NCBI GenBank assembly: GCA_039707465.1
Contig: CM077653.1
Span: 999,501 to 1,063,500, forward strand
Direction: 5' to 3'
DNA: 64,000 nucleotides
Source of the DNA: Rhabdophis nuchalis
Lineage: Eukaryota > Chordata > Lepidosauria > Squamata > Natricidae
Position numbers and translations under genes: made by a program
Notes under the pieces: model-generated
Databases searched by the model: none
What the model saw: the letters and a program-made list of their open reading frames with translations, nothing else
Told to the model about the DNA's origin: nothing
Shown here: piece after piece, positions 19,670 to 31,464 of the stretch
How the letters are laid out: the number at the start of each line of letters is the position of its first letter
Numbering within the stretch: the first letter of the stretch is position 1

Positions 19670-21300
19670 TAGTTTTATTAGAAGTCAAGTGCGTTGCAGT
19701 CCCCAATATCCCTAAATTCAACTTTTCCCTCCCTCAGCTGCCTCCCAACCAGAAAAAATTAGGTTCAAGCAAGACGTTTTGAGAATGGTCTCTTCAAGGG
19801 GAGGTTGGTATGCAGCTGCCGTCTTCTCCCAAACAGCTGACCTTGAAACAGCGTTGTAGGGAGATCCAGCAGCCGAGTCTTGGTGGTGGTGGTGATGGTG
19901 GGAGTAGAGCCCCTCTTGCTTTCCCCCAAGCACCTCCCCCCTTCCACCCATCCTCCCCATAGGCAGATGGTCTCTGCACCTCTCGAAGCACAAACAAGGG
20001 TGAGATGGCAGCTGATACCTTCAGACCACCTAACAAGAAGCAGCTCTATATATCCTGAATGGGAATTTGATAGATCTTCCCATGATGGAGAATGCCAGAT
20101 AATCCGTGGGCCTTCAAGCTCTTTTCAGCTCCTAGTCTCCATGTAGACCTTCTCTCCCTGGTCTTCCAGGGTGACCCATTGTCCCCATTGAGTCCATCCC
20201 TCTTGCTGTGGGCTGTCCTCTTCTTTCCACCCCTTCCACTTCCTTCCCACTTTGGTTTGCTTTAATGTCTGCTCTGGGTTGTCTCTTCTGTCCAGTGGGG
20301 TCCAAGAGTGGCAGCCATGACCCTGCGCGTTTGCCGTATATAATGCCAGGCAAAGGTGAAGAAATCATCAATGGTGCCTCCTTGTTGCTCCTTTTGACCA
20401 TCGACGTTTCCACCTGCCGGGGGGGGGGGGCTGTCCATGAAACAGGGAGCCCTCTTGCATCAGGAGACGTAAGGGGACAGAGAACCGCAGGCAGCAGGCC
20501 CCATCTGGAGCGGGAGCCCTCCGGACGTTCACTCAAGTGCCTGGCATGGAGCAGGTGTTGGACTTTGAGAGGCCCTCTCATGGGGACAAAACCCAACCGG
20601 GGAGAAGAGACTAAAGACAGTTCGTAATTGGTCCTTCTTTGGGAAAGGGCCACCAAAGTGCGGAGACTCGCTCATTAACAGAGCTTCACTGTGCATTGAA
20701 AAGGGAGGCAACTGGTGTGCTAATTAATCTCATGCGAGGCTAAAAGTCTTGGAGTTGTAGGCATAGGAGGAGGGGGGGGGGAGCATATGAAAGAGCCCCA
20801 GGGAGCTGAGGTCCTATTAGGATGACGAGAACGCTCCGGCAGACAAATCCCGGGAATATCAGGAGTTTTATCTTGCGAAAGTCCTTCAAACCCAAGATCG
20901 TGTTGGGAGGGGCCCCAGTTAATCAAAAAAAGGAACGCCGGCTACTTGAAACACTTGGAAGTCCTTAGGTGTTTAGTAGCAGGACTGCAATTATATTACA
21001 TTATTGAAATCTTTGTGCCAGAACTCCTTCTGGACTCACCACAGCTTACAATAGCGATAGGCGGGATAAAATGTTCGGGTAGAAAATAAACCTCCATTCC
21101 CATTGCCTAATGAACAGAAACAGCAGTTCAATAAATAGCATAATACCTAGCAAAAATGCTTACCAATTGACGGGGGAGGGGGAATTATACTTCAAAGACT
21201 CTCTGACAGCACTTGGTCCCAGCCCCCCCCCCCGTAAAGACTCAGTGGGGTGGGGGGCCTGGTGGGAAAAAGACCAAGGTGCTTGACTGCCTCCTCCTCT
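19670..21300. other. No recognised gene
   Basis: Unique-looking DNA with poly-G runs at 20420 and 20772. 20990-21130 has a weak resemblance to old LINE 3' tails (GGACTCACC...GGCGGGATAAAAT). No coding region is supported. Confidence 0.5.
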
Positions 21301-21306
21301 AACTCA

Positions 21307-21372
21307 GAGGGCTGTCCAGCCTTGGCAACCTTAAGACTTGTGGACTTCATCTCCCAGACTTCCCCACCCAGC
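21307..21372. mobile_element. Half of a TTGTGGACTTCA-type hAT MITE
   Basis: CCTTGGCAACCTTAAGACTT followed by GTGGACTTCATCTCCCAG matches the left arm of 27797-27931. The right arm is missing. Confidence 0.7.
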
Positions 21373-21764
21373 TGACCCTAACCCTAACCCCCACCCTCTT
21401 TCCTTCTGGGCGTTAATTCTCTTGATCGGTCATCCCGTGGATTGGGTTCCTAGGACCAACCTGATGATGATGAGATGTTTGATACTCCCAATTGGTGATG
21501 CCCCCAGAAAGCCAGAGAGAGCTGGGTTGGGGGACCGGTGGAATGGCAGCTGTTGCTTTTCCTCGCCTGGATTCTCCAAGGAATTCGGAGCCTGCAGAGT
21601 CTCTCCACATCTCTGGAGCTTTTAAGAATTGCCAAGTAGCCCAGGCGATTTCACGACCTCTCATAAGCCACAGTCTAGTGGCCTGTTCCTTGCCATCTGA
21701 GTAAAAAAATAAAATGAAATAAAACCCACTTCTTCAATTGGTTCCTCCTTTGGGGGGGGGGGGG

Positions 21765-21866
21765 ATTGTCATGTCTGTTGGGCCTGGTCTCTGGTGGGTG
21801 TTTTGTGAATTTCACTGTATGGGTATACTGTATATATACGTACAATGACAATTAAGTATTCTTATT
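21765..21866 (+). mobile_element. Retroposon 3' end with ATTCT tail
   Basis: A sequence ending TACAATGACAATTAAG, then TATTCTTATTCTTT, follows a CACTGTATGGGTATACTG segment. This resembles LINE or SINE 3' ends in squamates that carry short ATTCT-type tails. The family is not certain. Confidence 0.45.
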
Positions 21867-21869
21867 CTT

Positions 21870-24800
21870 TGACCCCGATTCTCTAGTTAGTTTGTGCGGT
21901 CAAGAGTTCTTGGAGAAAATGGTGGGCTTTTGTCTTCTCTAAAAGAAAAAGGTGACTTTACAGTTGTTTGTTGCGTGTTCTCGACAGCACACATGTTGCC
22001 TTTGAGGGAAAGTGATCTGGTGGTGGTGGTTGAGTGCCCTGTTTATCAGACCACTCCTCATTCCCCCCCAGCCCCCATCAGTTGTTGGTTGACCTATCAA
22101 GGTTCTGGTTGGGAAGGTTAGTTGCAAAGGGCAATCCTTTCTCCAGACTGCCACAACAAAGAATAGGCGCCACCATCACCACAATGAGAAATAAATGGTG
22201 AGAGGTGGGATAGCAACTAGATGGGAGTAACTTTTGTGCTGAATTGAGAGAGGGAAGATGGGGACAGCCTAGCCTGGGCTACCTGCACGCCAGGCCCACC
22301 TCTCTTCCTTGGCTACTCCATTTCCAGTGTCCCATCTTGACTCCATGGAGGGTCCCAGTGTTGGGAAGATGCTCTTCTTCAGAGCCACCGGAGTTGCCTT
22401 CACGGCTCAGAGCTGGGGCACGGGAGGAACCCAAGGTTGGCTTTTGAGCTTCTTCCTTCTGGGGTGATGTTCAGGAGGACCCCAGGGAGAAGGTGGGCCT
22501 CTCCAGGAGCCGAGGGAGACGGCCCGGGCAAGTGCCTTCTCTCATTCTCATGCTGGAAGTCTGCCTTAAATTAGAGACATTTTGTTTTTGAAATGGGGTT
22601 TTAAATGCCAAGCACCAAGGAGAGAGATTTGATATTAATATTAATGAGGCTTAAAAAGTTATTTAGTGAAATATTTGTGTAATTCAATTTTGTTCATAAT
22701 CAAGCTTGGTGATGGAGCTGAGAAGTCTGAGAGAGAGAGAGAGAGAGGAGTTGTCTGATTTACTCTTGCGTGGGTATTGTTTTACATGCATGGGCGAATC
22801 AATTAATCTTGATTATTTTATTATATTTTATTGTTTTGCTGGATCCGGGGCGGATTCCTTCTTCTGAGAGGAGATGGGGACAAAAGCTGTGTCTCTGCCG
22901 GGCTGAAGAGAGGCGGCTCCTGGGTCTCCCATGGCCCCCAGCCTCCTCCCACCCCACCCCACTTCCAGCTGGCAGGTCTCCTGCTGAGGCCCCTTCTTCT
23001 GGATCCACTTTTACTGGGCCCTGCGAAACATTACAGGAGGAAAGAAGAGGAGGAGAGCAGCGTTGTCTGTTTGCAGAACCCACCCACCTATTTCCCCAGA
23101 CAGAGATGGGAGAGGAGGGCTCTGCTCCTTCAGCTGGGCTGAGACAGGCCTCTCCCCATCATTCCCCAAGGGAAGGGGGATTTAATTTGAAGAATTAGCA
23201 TCTGGCTTGGCATTCTCCCCCTCCCCTCCTTTTCTGTCTTTGGGTTGTGCTCTGCAGACCTCAAGTCTGCAAGCAGAAACGATGTCACTTTTATTGATTG
23301 GATGTAAGCTCTTTGGAGTTCTTCCAGCAGCATTTAATTACAAAGAAATAAAGTAATAAATAATATACTGCCTTGGGAACAACTCCACTTTGGAAAAACA
23401 GGTGATGCCTCTGGATGGGGAGAAGTGGGCAAAATGTTTCTGGAATATTTCCTGGTTTTTAAATCGGTACCTAAGATGTTACCGACATTCAGATGTATTT
23501 AGAAATGCTCCACGTCAAGAAATAGATGTGTGAAAGAATAGAAAAGCTTCTTTTCAATGCCAGGAAACCTTCTGTTTTTAGATCTCATGAAGATGATATT
23601 AAATTAAATAATTCGAGTAGAAAATGCTGCAAGAAAGTGTTCTTCGGTTTCAGAAAATTGGGCTAATTTTAAAAAATGAATATTTTGAGTCTCTTTTCCT
23701 CTTCCCCATTTTTTCTCAACTTCTTTTTGAAAATAATTTTAGGTTATTAGTTTGCTAGAGGAGAGAACAAAAATACAGAATGTACTGCTGGAAAAATGAC
23801 AGTTTTCAGGCAAATTGATGTCTTTTTCAAGTAAGAAAAGTAAACAACTCCTGTTAATATCTTGGGGTGTTCACATTTTCACACTTGTTAGGCCTTTCAG
23901 CTCTTTTGTCCTGGCAGCATATCTTGAAAAGTAGGAAAATTAAATTTTTAAACCCAAAGAATATAGGATCGAAATATCTGCTTATGGTTCTTGAGAAAAC
24001 CCAACATGATTTAGGAAGGTCTACCATCTGAAAGATGCCTCTTGACCATCATGCTCGAATGAGCAGAAGGAAATATAACCCATCCCAGTTGGGTTTCCCC
24101 AATGTCTTGTTGGTGTAGATTCCTAGTTATGGTCATGGATGGAAATAACTGAGGATTGGCTGTTGTTGGGGATGCTCTGATGGGGAACCAATCTATGCTC
24201 CTGGTATGGTTGCGTCTCGTTTTACCAGAGCTAGGACGAAGGAAATGCAGGAAAGTGTTTCAGGAACCCTCCTGCTGGGGAGAAAGGAAGAATGGCTTGC
24301 CAAGGGCGACACCAGATCCATGTCACACTCAGATGTTCACCTGCACTTCAGTGGCACACATTGAACGTGTGACGTGGCAACAGTCCTAGGGTTTGGGTCC
24401 ACCATAGTTCGTTAAAGCGTTTTGATCCCATTCATGTACATAAGCGGTCCTTCTGCTTTCCCTGATAAAATTCCCATTAGATTAGCCAGTGGAATCGGGA
24501 ACTGTTGGCTTAAGGAGTGGGGCAACTTGCTTCTCCTGGTGATCCCTGCTCTGTTAAGGAAGCTTCCTTGGCTCCTCCCTGCCAGCATCTCTCCGACCTT
24601 GAATCTTTTATCTCGAGTATGTTGAGGTGTCCTCTTCCCCCAGTTGTCCCCAAGCTACTGAGGTCTCAGGGGTTGGAAACAGGTTGGTTACAGAATCCCA
24701 GAATGACCCCTGAGGCCTTTAGAAACTCTGCATGTGTCCAGTAGGAGGGAACGTAACTGGGGATCACTCACTCTGGGCTGCAGAGGGAAAACAGTTGTGT

Positions 24801-25430
24801 CCATCTTGAAGACCCAGCTGTTGTTTTTGACTTGCCAGGCTGCGTCTGGAAACCGGAGCTGTGTCAGTGGACCTCGGTGGCTTTCCTGTGGCTTCCTGGC
24901 CCCTGTGAAGTGCTCCGGTATGGATCGGGCAGCCAACGCAGGGAAAGGAAGGCGAGCGTCCATGCAAATGCTCCAGGCCAGGGAATTCGGTAGCCTCGTC
25001 TTCTCTGCAAGGCGTTTGCTTCCACCTACAGGAAGCAGGAGGCAAAACGGGCCTTTCAGGACCATCAGACGTCCCTGCGCTTCCAGCCTACCCTGGGACG
25101 GGCTGCTGGTGGATCCTCCCCTCCCCTCTGCCATCCCTCATCGAGGAAGGGAAGCTGGGTCAGCGGCATATTGACATGGCTGCAGTTTGCTTGGCCCGCA
25201 GCTCCCTTCCCTGGGAATAAATGCCTGGCTTTGAACAGAGAAACCGGTGAACGTTTTGGGAAAATAGTGAATGGGGGGAGGGCGGTTGACACTCATCCTT
25301 GGAACCCACCACCCTCCTCCAGCCCTGCCTAGTTCTGAGGCGAATCCATTCCTTTGCTTACAGGACTTATACTGGCTCATTCTTGTTGGTTCACAGTGAT
25401 TCATAAAAAGAAATACATCCTTCTCCCTGG
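21870..25430. other. No recognised gene; CNE-like AT-rich blocks
   Basis: 22560-22840 and 23330-24060 are long AT-rich, low-CpG, non-repetitive blocks of the kind seen in conserved noncoding DNA. A (GA)n of about 20 bp lies at 22727-22748. The GC-richer parts (22840-23280, 24400-25400) hold no frame I recognise. Confidence 0.45.
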
Positions 25431-25436
25431 GAACAT

Positions 25437-25530
25437 TTATTTATTTATTTTATTCATATCATCTATGTAGCTGTCCTTCCCACCCAAGGGACGCCAGGAG
25501 GGTTATAAGATTAAAAACAAGCAGCTGGTC
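25437..25530 (-). mobile_element. L2-type LINE 3' tail fragment
   Basis: (TTTA)n at the left, then CCCACCCAAGGGACGCCAGG and A-rich sequence. Same layout as 40429-40606 but more diverged. Confidence 0.6.
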
Positions 25531-25624
25531 TTGTGTAATAGTTTAGACTTTGTGATATAGCTTCTGCCAAACACGTAAATGATGTTAGATTTTTAGGGGG
25601 AATTTTAACACAGGCTGTGATTTA

Positions 25625-25755
25625 ATTCTTTTTATCTATTTATTGTATTTATTGTATTTTATTATTGTCCGTTTTAAATTCCTGTGCACAGCCCTGGGTC
25701 CACTTCGGTGGAGAAGGCGCGGTATATAAATTGAAATAAATAAAATAAAAATACA
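25625..25755 (+). mobile_element. L2-type LINE 3' tail, plus strand
   Basis: CCTGTGCACAGCCCTGGGTCC, then GGAGAAGGCGCGGTATATAAATT and an (AAATA)n tail. This is the reverse complement of the tail core at 3806-3860, so it is the same family in opposite orientation. Confidence 0.75.
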
Positions 25756-26037
25756 TAAATCCCCAAGCATAACCCTCTCGGCACCTGAGGATGGTCAGCT
25801 CTTAGCCACCCAGAGTGGCAGAGCTCATCTCCGCCCTGGCCCAGGTCCCCGAGGGAAGTGGCCGGCCTCCAGTGCCTTCTCAAAGGCTTAAGCAGGGCTG
25901 GGTCCCTCTGAGTCTCTTTCTCAGGCTCTTTCAGGATGACACCGTTTAACAGAAGGGATGTAGAGCATGCTCTGTGCCATGGCTTGTAGGTGTGGGCTTT
26001 TCTTCCTTGCCCTGGCATCACGGTGAAGGGGGTGAAC

Positions 26038-26209
26038 CAGAAGTGAAATTCAACTTTTTTTACTACCCGTTCTGTAGGCATGGCTTGGATCAGCCAGGAG
26101 GCAGAGAATAGATGGGGGCGGGGCCAGCCAGAGGTGGCATTTGCTGGTTCTCCAAACTACTCAAAATTTCCGCTACTGGTTCTCCAAAACCTGCTGAATT
26201 TCGCCGCTG
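26038..26209. mobile_element. hAT-like MITE (GGTGGGATTCA family)
   Basis: The ends CAGAAGTGAAATTCAAC and GCTGAATTTCGCCGCTG are inverted repeats. The interior holds GGGGCCAGCCAGAGGTGGC and AACTACTCAAAATTTCC, shared with 46118, 57390 and 59771. The 8-bp flanks match at 5 positions. Confidence 0.82.
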
Positions 26210-26214
26210 GGGTC

Positions 26215-27795
26215 ACTTAACGTTTTGAACCCAACCTTCTGAACTGTGCAGGAATGCAGTGAAGGTCCCCTGGACGAGATAGCTGTCCAGCCCCTGTTTG
26301 AAGACTCCTGGTGAAGAAGAGTCCACCACTTCCCTGGGCCTTCGGTTGGCTCCATGGCGGAACGGTTCCCCTGGTTAGCAAGGCTTTCCTTGAGGCTCAG
26401 TTGGCATTTCCCTCCTGTATTTTAAAGATGTTTTGTGATGGAAAGCAGCGCTCGACCTTCTGTGCCGCCTCCTCTCCCAGGCGAAGAAGGCGTATCATCT
26501 CCAGCCTCCTTCTCTCCTTCTCAAGGCTAGCCAAATTTATCAAACATTGCGGGGAATAATTCTGTTTTCCTATCTGCGCATTTCCTTTCACTGGTTGATT
26601 TAAAAAACGCTTTAGTCTGGTGTGCATTTCCCTTTTGATCTCGTAGCTTGATATTCAAGGTGCTTTAGACTACGATGGCTGCTTTAAGAGAAGAAAATGA
26701 CAATAAGGGAGAAATGTCAATTTATGGCTTATGATATTGGCTTTCTCTGACTGGAAAGCCCTTGAGTTTCAGAATAGACCTTTTTTCAAAGAGCTGCTCT
26801 CGTCGCTAACATATTTGCAAGAGAGAAAATGATGAAAACATTCAGGCAGAGAAATTACACAGCATCCATCAAGACAATCTCACCAGATGGACTTCCTTCA
26901 GGAAGAAGTTGGCATCCTCAGCCCCAATCTCCATCCTTGCTCAGATGGTCCAAGCATGGCTGTTTTTTTTCCAAGAAAGGCCCCCTAACATGCCTCTCCC
27001 CACATGAGTGCGCAGATTAATCTGCCTCGGTTTTTCTCATCAGTGCCATATGCGCAATAATCAAAATGAAATACACTCACTTACTGGCTCTTCACGTTGA
27101 TCTATGAGGAGTTTTTAATCTAACTGTGGTTGCCTTGCACATGTGAGTCTCATTTGTCTTGGGGGGGGGACTTTGTTTGTGGGAGTTTGATATTAAATCT
27201 GGGCCCAGGAAGAAATGCTGGAACAAACCATTTAGCGTAAACTTCATTCTGGGAATCGGTGGCAGCCCTCAAACTTTGTTTTGCCGTACCAAGGAGGAAG
27301 GGGGGAAAAACCGGTCAAGGCCTTGTTAAATCTCTTACTATGGAAATTTCCACAGCATCTTATTTGATTCTAGGAATCAAGATTGCTTGTAGGGTATAGC
27401 TTCATTTTTATCTCCTTCCCTCTTCTTCTACCATCGTGGTTTATTTCTACATTATTTCCATGTGTTCCTGCTTGAAAGTAGCCCGGCTGAATTTGCACCT
27501 GGCTCCCACTTGGGGACGGTCCTTTCGGGCAGCTGAAATGCTCTCCTGGCGTGTGAGGTTGAGGGGATTATGGAGCAGCCCAGCTCAAATGCTTTCCTTT
27601 AGAAAGATCCACCACTTCCTTAGAGGAAGGAGGATTGTGCGCATTGCAGGACACAACTAGCAGGCATGGTTGTGGGTCTGATTCGGCACTAAAACTGAGC
27701 ACTAAGGGCCCTACTTCATGGGGGAGATCTTTCAAATAATGCAGAGTGGGGGGTAGAACCTGGGGCATGGCAGAGGTTGTGGGGGTTGCAGTAGA
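26215..27795. other. No recognised gene
   Basis: Unique-looking DNA. 26640-26880 and 27020-27130 are AT-rich and CNE-like. No coding region is supported. Confidence 0.5.
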
Positions 27796-27796
27796 T

Positions 27797-27931
27797 CAGG
27801 GATGTCCAAACTTGGGAACTTTAAGACTTGTGGACTTCAACTCCCAGAATTCCCCAGCCAGCATAGCTGGCTGGGGAATTCTGGGAGTTGAAGTCCACAA
27901 GTCTTAAAGTTCCCAAGTTTGGACATCCCTG
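27797..27931. mobile_element. Palindromic hAT-like MITE with perfect 8-bp TSD and intact arms
   Basis: The 135-bp element lies between identical CAGTAGAT copies (27789-27796 and 27932-27939). It opens CAGGGATGTCCAAACTTGGG and closes with the exact inverse. The two arms (about 66 bp each) are complementary essentially throughout, around a GCCAGCATAGCTGGC centre. It is the least decayed copy of its family here and can form a full-length hairpin. Confidence 0.96.
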
Positions 27932-28470
27932 CAGTAGATAAATGGAAAAATAGAAGCAGGTGGCCTGATCTGCACCTACTTGGGTTGGAACCTCACCTGG
28001 TGAATTATGACCATTTGGTGTCCCTTCTCCCCTCAATGGATCTCCTGACCAAGATTTTTATAGCACACCAGCACTGATGCACTTTTGTATGGGGAAGTGA
28101 AGGTTGTGATTGGTCGGCTGTGATGTGGTTGGTTCTGACCTGTCTTACGATGGTTGAGGGAGGAAGTGTGATTGTCTGGAAGCAGGAGTGGCTTCCCCCA
28201 TCACCCTGGGCAGGAAGAAGGGGCTACCAAGGCTTCCCTCTTCAGATGCTTCTCTTTACTTTCCACTGCAAAGGATTCCTCCCCAAGGAAGAGGGAGCAG
28301 CCATTCCCCCCTTGAGAGAAGCAAAATGAACCTGTTCAGCCGCAGAGCTGCCTGGACAGACTCAAGGTAGAGAGGGATGTTAAGTAGGGAGGCCCTTGCT
28401 AGCAATGGGGGCGGGGAGGGGGCAGTTGCAGATGTGCCTCTTTAACAGACAACCTCACCTGGAAGAGATG

Positions 28471-28654
28471 GGAAAGAAAGAAAAAGAAAGAAAGAGAAAA
28501 AGCAAAGAAAGAAAAAAGAAAAGAGAAAGAAAGAAAGAAAAGAAAGGAAGAAAAAGAAAGGAAGAAAAAAGGAAGGGAGAGGAAGGAAGGGAAAGGAAGG
28601 AAGGAAGGAAGGAAGGAAGGAAGGAAGGAAGGAAGGAAGGAAGGAAGGAAGGAA
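28471..28654 (+). repeat. GAAA/GGAA purine repeat
   Basis: A 184-bp purine run, with GAAA-type units grading into pure (GGAA)n at 28597-28654. Confidence 0.97.
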
Positions 28655-28794
28655 TTTGACTCAAGGAAATGGGGGGGGGGGGTTCCTTGGTATATTTTTC
28701 TGGGAGACCCACTTCAAAGGTAGTCTCTGGTGATTGATGAGTTGGCCCAGTGCCACCTTTGTAGGTTACTCTCCTACTTCAAGTAGCCGGGGAT

Positions 28795-28985
28795 GAGCCG
28801 AGAGGAATAATTGCTACTATGAAATAATTTTGCAATTAGCTCTGTAATTAAGGGCAGTTTGTTAATGGGAGTGCTTGGTGAATAATGACTGCAGGGCAGC
28901 TCCACGCAGAGCCCGGGGTTGGCGTGATGATGGAAGCGGGTGGGGAATTAGCCACACAGCTGTTATGGTAACCCAACGGCTGCAG
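28795..28985. other. CNE-like block with homeobox-like cores
   Basis: GAATAATTGCTACTATG, GCAATTAGCTCTGTAATTAA and TGTTAATGGG lie within 100 bp, followed by a GTTATGGTAACCC segment. Unique sequence. The inference rests on motif density only. Confidence 0.3.
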
Positions 28986-29716
28986 CCCCCCGGGGGCCTT
29001 AGCGCCACCCTTCGCTCCCCACCCTGTGAGCAGGGCACAGCCTGGCCCAGGAGGCGGGAGAGCTTTGGATGGAAACGCTGGATGCACCCAGGCATTCCAA
29101 GGCCCCCGATTGCAGGGGCTTTAAAGCACCCACTTGGGGGATTTGACTTCAGGAGCGTCTCCTCGTTGTGGGTCGTTGGGCTGCGACGAAGCTCTCCAAG
29201 GAAGCTTTGGGTGCAGAATCAGAGGGAACAAACGGGGGATAGGTTGGAGACCCTCGACTCATAAAACCTAGGTGCCCAGGTGCAGAAAGGAGAAGGGAGA
29301 AAGGGGCTTGGTGTCTCCACAATGTCCATCAGTCCAGAAAGGAGAGCCACAAACTACGGCTCATGAAACCAAAGAGAATCTGCAATATTCCTGTGGTATC
29401 ATTACGACTGTTCCTGTTGGCGTTTGGCCACAGGAGGTAACGCTACCGAAGAGCCATGGCGACAGGCGTCTCTGTTTGAGGGCTGGGGGATTGCTGAGGG
29501 AACCTAATTAGAAAATTGGCTGCTGGAAAGTCATTCCCAAATCCTGGTCGCTTCCCATTAGAGAGAAAGAACTAACGAGTCTCCCATTCTCCCCCCCCCC
29601 CTTTCCATTTTATGAAAGTCTGAATTTGTGATAACGCCTGCAATTTATTTTTTTAATGGCTTTGTTGATGCTTTGGCAGAACAGCAGATCTTTGGACAAA
29701 CCTTAAGACTTACACG

Positions 29717-29757
29717 TTTTCCTTTTTTCCTTTTCTTTTAATTTGCAGGTAAGAAAT
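29717..29757 (+). promoter_or_regulatory. Recursive-splice-site-like motif (AG|GTAAG)
   Basis: A 25-bp near-pure pyrimidine tract (29717-29740) is followed by AATTTGCAG|GTAAGAAAT, with the AG ending at 29748 and GTAAG starting at 29749. A 3' splice site fused to a 5' splice site with no exon between is the definition of a recursive splice site. These occur in very long vertebrate introns. If real, the host gene is on the plus strand. Confidence 0.4.
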
Positions 29758-29981
29758 GGGGATCCTTATCGCCTGCAGCTCCTCTCCCATTGGCTGATGG
29801 TAGACAGTGAGCGTTCTGCGATAGATCAGATTTGACAAGCTGCCGATGAGCTTTGTTACCCTCTGCTGAAGTTTAAAGCTGACATAAATGGCTGGTGACT
29901 CCAGGCATCCTAATGTTTCCTTCTGGCAGTAAGGACCTTCTCTTTAAGATGACTTCAAACACGAATGCATAAAGTATAGAA

Positions 29982-30100
29982 CAGGGATGGCCAAACTTGG
30001 GAACTTTAAGACTTGTGGACTTCAACGCCCATAACTGGCTGGGGAATTCTGGGAATTAAAAGTCCACAAGTCCTAAAGTTCCCAAGTTTGGAGACCCCTG
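29982..30100. mobile_element. hAT-like MITE (TTGTGGACTTCA family)
   Basis: CAGGGATGGCCAAACTTGGG at the left and CCCAAGTTTGGAGACCCCTG at the right are inverted. The flanks GTATAGAA/GTGTAGAG match at 6 of 8. Both arms are decayed relative to 27797-27931. Confidence 0.9.
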
Positions 30101-30104
30101 GTGT

Positions 30105-30530
30105 AGAGACTCAAACTTGGGAAGTGTCTGTTGATGAAAGTTTGCAATGCCTTTACAGACTGTTCAACTCCCATCTTACGGGCTCATATTTTACCTCCTC
30201 TGCTTGGATCCCTTTGACCTCACGGATGCTGAGAAGCAATTTTATATTGTGTTGTTGTGGGCTTTGATTTACACACCGGAGGGGTAAATGTCTTAATAAT
30301 TCTTCACAATTATTATATATTGGCATGAAACCACAGTTCTCAGCCTTGAGCAGGAGACATAAAAACCTGCTGGGCTTTGAAAAGCACATTTTTAGAGACC
30401 TTGTGATTTTTTTAAAAAAAGAATTCCGCCCAGAGACCATGAAACATTTATATAAGTTCCGTTTTATTGACCCAAGCATTCATATGAAGCCCCGGTTAGC
30501 CATTATTGGCTGGGACTTCTGATTTTCTCT
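30105..30530. other. AT-rich CNE-like unique sequence
   Basis: 30270-30480 is AT-rich and CpG-poor. A 108-codon minus-strand open frame (30479-30153) has no recognisable domain. No gene is supported. Confidence 0.35.
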
Positions 30531-30533
30531 CTG

Positions 30534-30797
30534 CGCTCTCTCTCTCTCTCCCCCTCCCTCCCTCCCCTCTCTCTCCGCCCTCCCTCCCTCCCTCTCTCTC
30601 TCCCTCCCCTCCCTCCCTCCTTCCCTCTCTCCCTCCCTCCCCTCTCTCCCTCCCTCTCTCCCTCCCTCCCTCTCTCCCTCCCCTCTCTCCCTCCCTCTCT
30701 CTCTCTCTCTCCCTCTCTCTCTCCCTCCCTCCCTCCCTCCCTCTCTCCCTCCCTCCCTCCCTCCCTCTCTCCCTCCCTCCCCTCTCTCTCCGCCCTC
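30534..30797 (+). repeat. CT/CCCT polypyrimidine block
   Basis: About 260 bp of almost uninterrupted pyrimidine in CT and CCCT units. CCCTCCTTGAG-type and CCGCCCTCC interruptions occur near both ends (30577 and 30791). Confidence 0.97.
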
Positions 30798-31323
30798 CTT
30801 GAGTGGGTTGAGGTTCCCCTCCCGGGGGGTCTCCTGGGACTCCCAGCAACGCTTCATTAATGGGCAGAAACTGCAGAACTGGGGGGGGGGGGAAACATGC
30901 CACACCACGGATAATTGTTGCTCTGGGCCTCCCAGCCCAGCGTTGTCGCTCATCACATCTGGATGGGCAAATGTGGTGACAATCCTTTGGTGGTGGGGAT
31001 GCCACAGCGCTGGTTCGTGGGTGTTTATCCTTCTGCTCTTCGCTTCTGGCAGCTTTGACTTGTGGGTCAGGTAACCAAGAGGAAAATCCTAACACCAAAT
31101 ATGACTGTTAGGGAAGCAGGCAGTGAAGCTGAGCTGGGAATCGTGGCTTCCTGCCCACGGGTTCTTCTCTGCCCTCCCCCCTCGTCCCGTCCCCCCCTCC
31201 CCCCGGCAGTTCTGTTGGGGTCAGTCTGCTTTTCTTTTAGCACCGAAAAGGCAGAGATGGAGGCCCCCAGCTGTGGGTTAGGAAGAAGGGCCAAAGCAAG
31301 AATGGCTGTTATTGCCTCTAAGC

Positions 31324-31459
31324 CAGTGTTCCTCAACCTTGGCAACTTGAAGATGTCTGGACTTCAATTCCCAGAATTCGCCAGCCAGTATTTGCTGGCT
31401 AGGGAATTCTGGGAGTTGAAGTCCGGACATCTTCAAGTTGCCAAGGTTGAGAAACACGA
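31324..31459. mobile_element. Palindromic hAT-like MITE (CAGTGTTTCTCAACC type)
   Basis: The ends CAGTGTTCCTCAACCTTGGC and GCCAAGGTTGAGAAACAC are inverted, with arms meeting at CCAGCCAGTATTTGCTGGCTAG. The interior TGGACTTCAATTCCCAGAATT is shared with 33344 and 56285. No clear 8-bp duplication is left. Confidence 0.9.
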
Positions 31460-31464
31460 TGTCA

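Larger units (their letters stand above)
27945..29980. other. No recognised gene; contains simple repeat, CNE-like block and splice-like motif
   Basis: Apart from the items listed separately (28471-28654, 28795-28985, 29717-29757), nothing recognisable. 29640-29940 is unique, moderately AT-rich and plausibly conserved. Confidence 0.45.

Noticed and set aside
21370..21395. Interstitial telomeric repeat (CCCTAA)n
   Set aside because: Only about two units (ACCCTAACCCTAACCCC) are present; too short to call.
30534..30797. Arg/Glu/Gly-rich and Pro/Leu/Ser-rich open frames of 98-200 codons
   Set aside because: They are artefacts of the CT/CCCT polypyrimidine block.
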